Source: Rhizomys pruinosus
Lineage: Eukaryota; Chordata; Mammalia; Rodentia; Spalacidae
Reading direction: 5' to 3'
Length of the DNA: 64,000 nt
NCBI GenBank assembly: GCA_009823505.1
Contig: VZQC01011955.1
Coordinates: 288,770-352,769 of the forward strand
The notes under the pieces are model-generated. The model saw only the letters and a list, made by a program, of their open reading frames with translations, did not search any database and had not been told where the DNA came from. Position numbers and translations under genes: made by a program. This document shows positions 62,218-64,000 of this stretch, piece after piece; the stretch's first letter is position 1; every line of letters begins with the position of its first letter.

Positions 62218-62575
62218 ATCAAGACTTTATATGTTGAAACTGAATTCTCAAATTCAAATGTGTCAATGTTGTAATGCTGAGGGCTTTGGAAGGTAATTAG
62301 GAAAGGATGAAGTCACCGGCATTGGCCTGTGAAATGTCATTAGTGGCTTTGCAAGAAGAGGAGACACCTGAACAGGCCTGATTGCCGTCTTACCATGCGG
62401 TGCCCCTCCCTCTGTTTAGGCTGCACGAAGAAACCACTCACCAGACACTGAGCATGTGCTGGTGTCATACTCCGCTCTTGGGTTTCCTAGCCTCCATGGC
62501 TGTGACCCCAACCACCTTCTGGTCTTATAATTACCTGGACTCGTATATTTTGTTACGACACTAGAAGGCCCATTA
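62218..62575 (+). mobile_element. Old MaLR (MLT1/MST-like) LTR
   Basis: GGAAGGTAATTAGGAAAGGA, then a GAAGAGGAGACACCTGAAC, CACTCACCAGACACTGAGC and TTCCTAGCCTCCATGGCTGTGA order, as in ancient MaLR LTRs. Confidence 0.6.
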
Positions 62576-64000
62576 GGTCAAACCAGCATCTTCCTCTCCT
62601 CACTCTGTACCTGCTCTGTTGACTGTAAATACATGATCCATTTCTCTGTCAGCTTATTGCTCTGAAGAGGGTCTCCCTCTGCTCATGGTTGGATAGTGTG
62701 GGCTTATGTTTAGTGTGTTCCCTGTTTTGAATAAATAGTGGTCAGACCTCTCATTGCTACGAGATCTTCTCCTTCAGTTGTTTTGTAGCACCCTGGGCAT
62801 TTGCGTCTTCACAAATGCCTCCAGCAGGCATGCGCTCTGGAGTCAGAGTCAGTGTTTATTCTTGACAAGACCTGTGGCCACCAGCATCAGTCAGACTTGC
62901 TGACTATGTGCAGCATCTCTCTCCTGGGGAATCTGCTGCAGAACCATCTGCAGTCTCTGTCTCTTTGATTGGAAGACTGAAGAGTTCTTATCAGTATTGT
63001 GGGTCTCAGATGGTGCAAGACCCATTTGGTTGGGATCAGTCCATCTCTGCACTGTTGCAGTATTTCCATGTCTACTCATTTCATGGATACAGATGGTTGC
63101 CTTACATGAGCACACAAGGCTATTATTGCTTGCCATGTTCTAAATCTAAATGAGGATTCTTCTGATGACATTGAAATGTCCTACTTTAACACACGCTGAA
63201 AATTTCATGGTGATTTCCACACACCTGTGTTCCAAATGGCCATCTAGCACCTTACGAGGTCAGGTCCCATTGGCTTCCTGCTTGACCAGAAGCAGCCAGA
63301 TCATTGACCGCTATGCTGGAGTGTGTAAAAACCCAAGCATACAAAATTTCACCACTGTTGGAATTCTTCAACCACTCCTGGAAAACAACATATATTGTAC
63401 CCCATGCAGCAGGGTTCTCTTTCCTTCCTCAATCAAGAATGGCATCCTTCTGAACAGGATACTTTCTGTTCTTCTTGGAACTGCCTCATACAAAGACAGC
63501 AGGTCTTTGTTGATGGGGTGAGCATGGCTTATAGAGCATTGCTCAAGAAACAATAGGTTATGCAGTTCCAGAGTCAGTCCTAAGGGGCAAAGAGGCTCCC
63601 TGCTCGTATCTCCTCCCCGAGGTCCCCAGGCAGCAGCAGCATGGTCTTGAACAAGCCATTTAAGATCCCACGTCCAAAGTCCAGTACTTGTTGCTTCCTT
63701 CCCACAGGCTTTTATCCTAAGTCCAGTCCAGGCTCACTCAGCACAGAGCTGTTCTGGGGAGAACTGTCCATATCGGAGTCCCACTTCTGTTCCACAGTGT
63801 GGACTTGAACAGCCTTGCTGGATCCAATTTGCATTGCTCAAAGGACAGCATCCCATGCCTTGTGCTTTATGGGATGAGGAACATAGAGCATTTCCCAGTC
63901 ATTACCAGCTCAAAGCCTATAGTGTCATCAGGTAAAATGGATCAGTGTACTGCTCTTAAAGCTTGCTGGAGAACACTGAATCGCCTACAGGATTTCAGCC
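62576..64000. other. Unassigned terminal segment, possible decayed coding remnant
   Basis: No SINE or LTR body was recognised in about 1.4 kb. From about 62870 the + strand shows consecutive open pieces that change frame (62908-63153, then 63150-63521 in another frame), with a composition that could be a degraded processed pseudogene. I do not recognise the protein, so no gene is named. It runs off the window end. Confidence 0.3.

Larger units (their letters stand above)
47624..64000 (+). other. Gramd1b: Presumed intron 1 of Gramd1b
   Basis: I found no acceptor-plus-exon continuing the ECSES frame up to the window end. The region is filled with SINEs and LTRs as listed. It would be a long first intron, if the exon assignment holds. 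Confidence 0.55.

Overview
The window is nuclear DNA of a muroid rodent. It is packed with B1, B2/B3, B4 and ID SINEs, rodent-type LINE-1 3' ends, MaLR-type LTRs, old MIR fragments and simple repeats. The commonest young B2 type carries a 17-bp internal duplication that I do not associate with Mus or Rattus B2, so another muroid lineage (a gerbil or cricetid, for example) is more likely. I cannot name the species from the sequence.

Only one host protein-coding segment is convincing. At 47241-47617 a CpG-rich first coding exon on the + strand ends at a strong CAG|GTAGGT splice donor. Its 125 residues match my memory of the long N-terminus of Gramd1b (Aster-B, an ER sterol-transfer protein). 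The CpG island at about 46790-47630 is its likely promoter. Everything to the right (47618-64000) would be intron 1, and 1-46600 is upstream flank. I saw no second exon. Most of the open frames in the window lie inside antisense SINEs or simple repeats.

Two retropseudogenes of cellular RNAs are readable. One is an RPL23A processed pseudogene (about 12095-12600, with an early stop and frame breaks). The other is a 39-nt antisense copy of the 5' end of 5S rRNA inserted in a B2 with a 15-bp target-site duplication (30921-30991). A short, non-coding, two-LTR class II (ERVK-like) provirus lies on the - strand at 12836-14318. It keeps a tRNA-Lys-type primer-binding site and a polypurine tract.

Layout: 1-11760 SINE-rich flank; 11761-14320 a B2/L1 chimera, the RPL23A pseudogene and the provirus; 14320-46600 dense SINE territory with an L1 3' UTR, LTRs, tandem duplications and an inverted repeat touching an N; 46670-47640 promoter and exon; 47640-64000 intronic repeats with three MaLR LTRs and a 44-bp perfect palindrome, ending in about 1.1 kb I could not assign.

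The most interesting pattern is how the retroposons combine. Target-site duplications (TSDs) enclosing whole units show that fused B2+B1 elements moved as single insertions. Two copies share one full-length B2-B1 junction and two share a half-B2-B1 junction. There is also one B2-L1-tail chimera, two cases of two SINEs using the same target site, and one apparent poly(A)-only insertion. Together these suggest repeated template switching and target reuse by the LINE-1 machinery, and at least one candidate composite SINE family.
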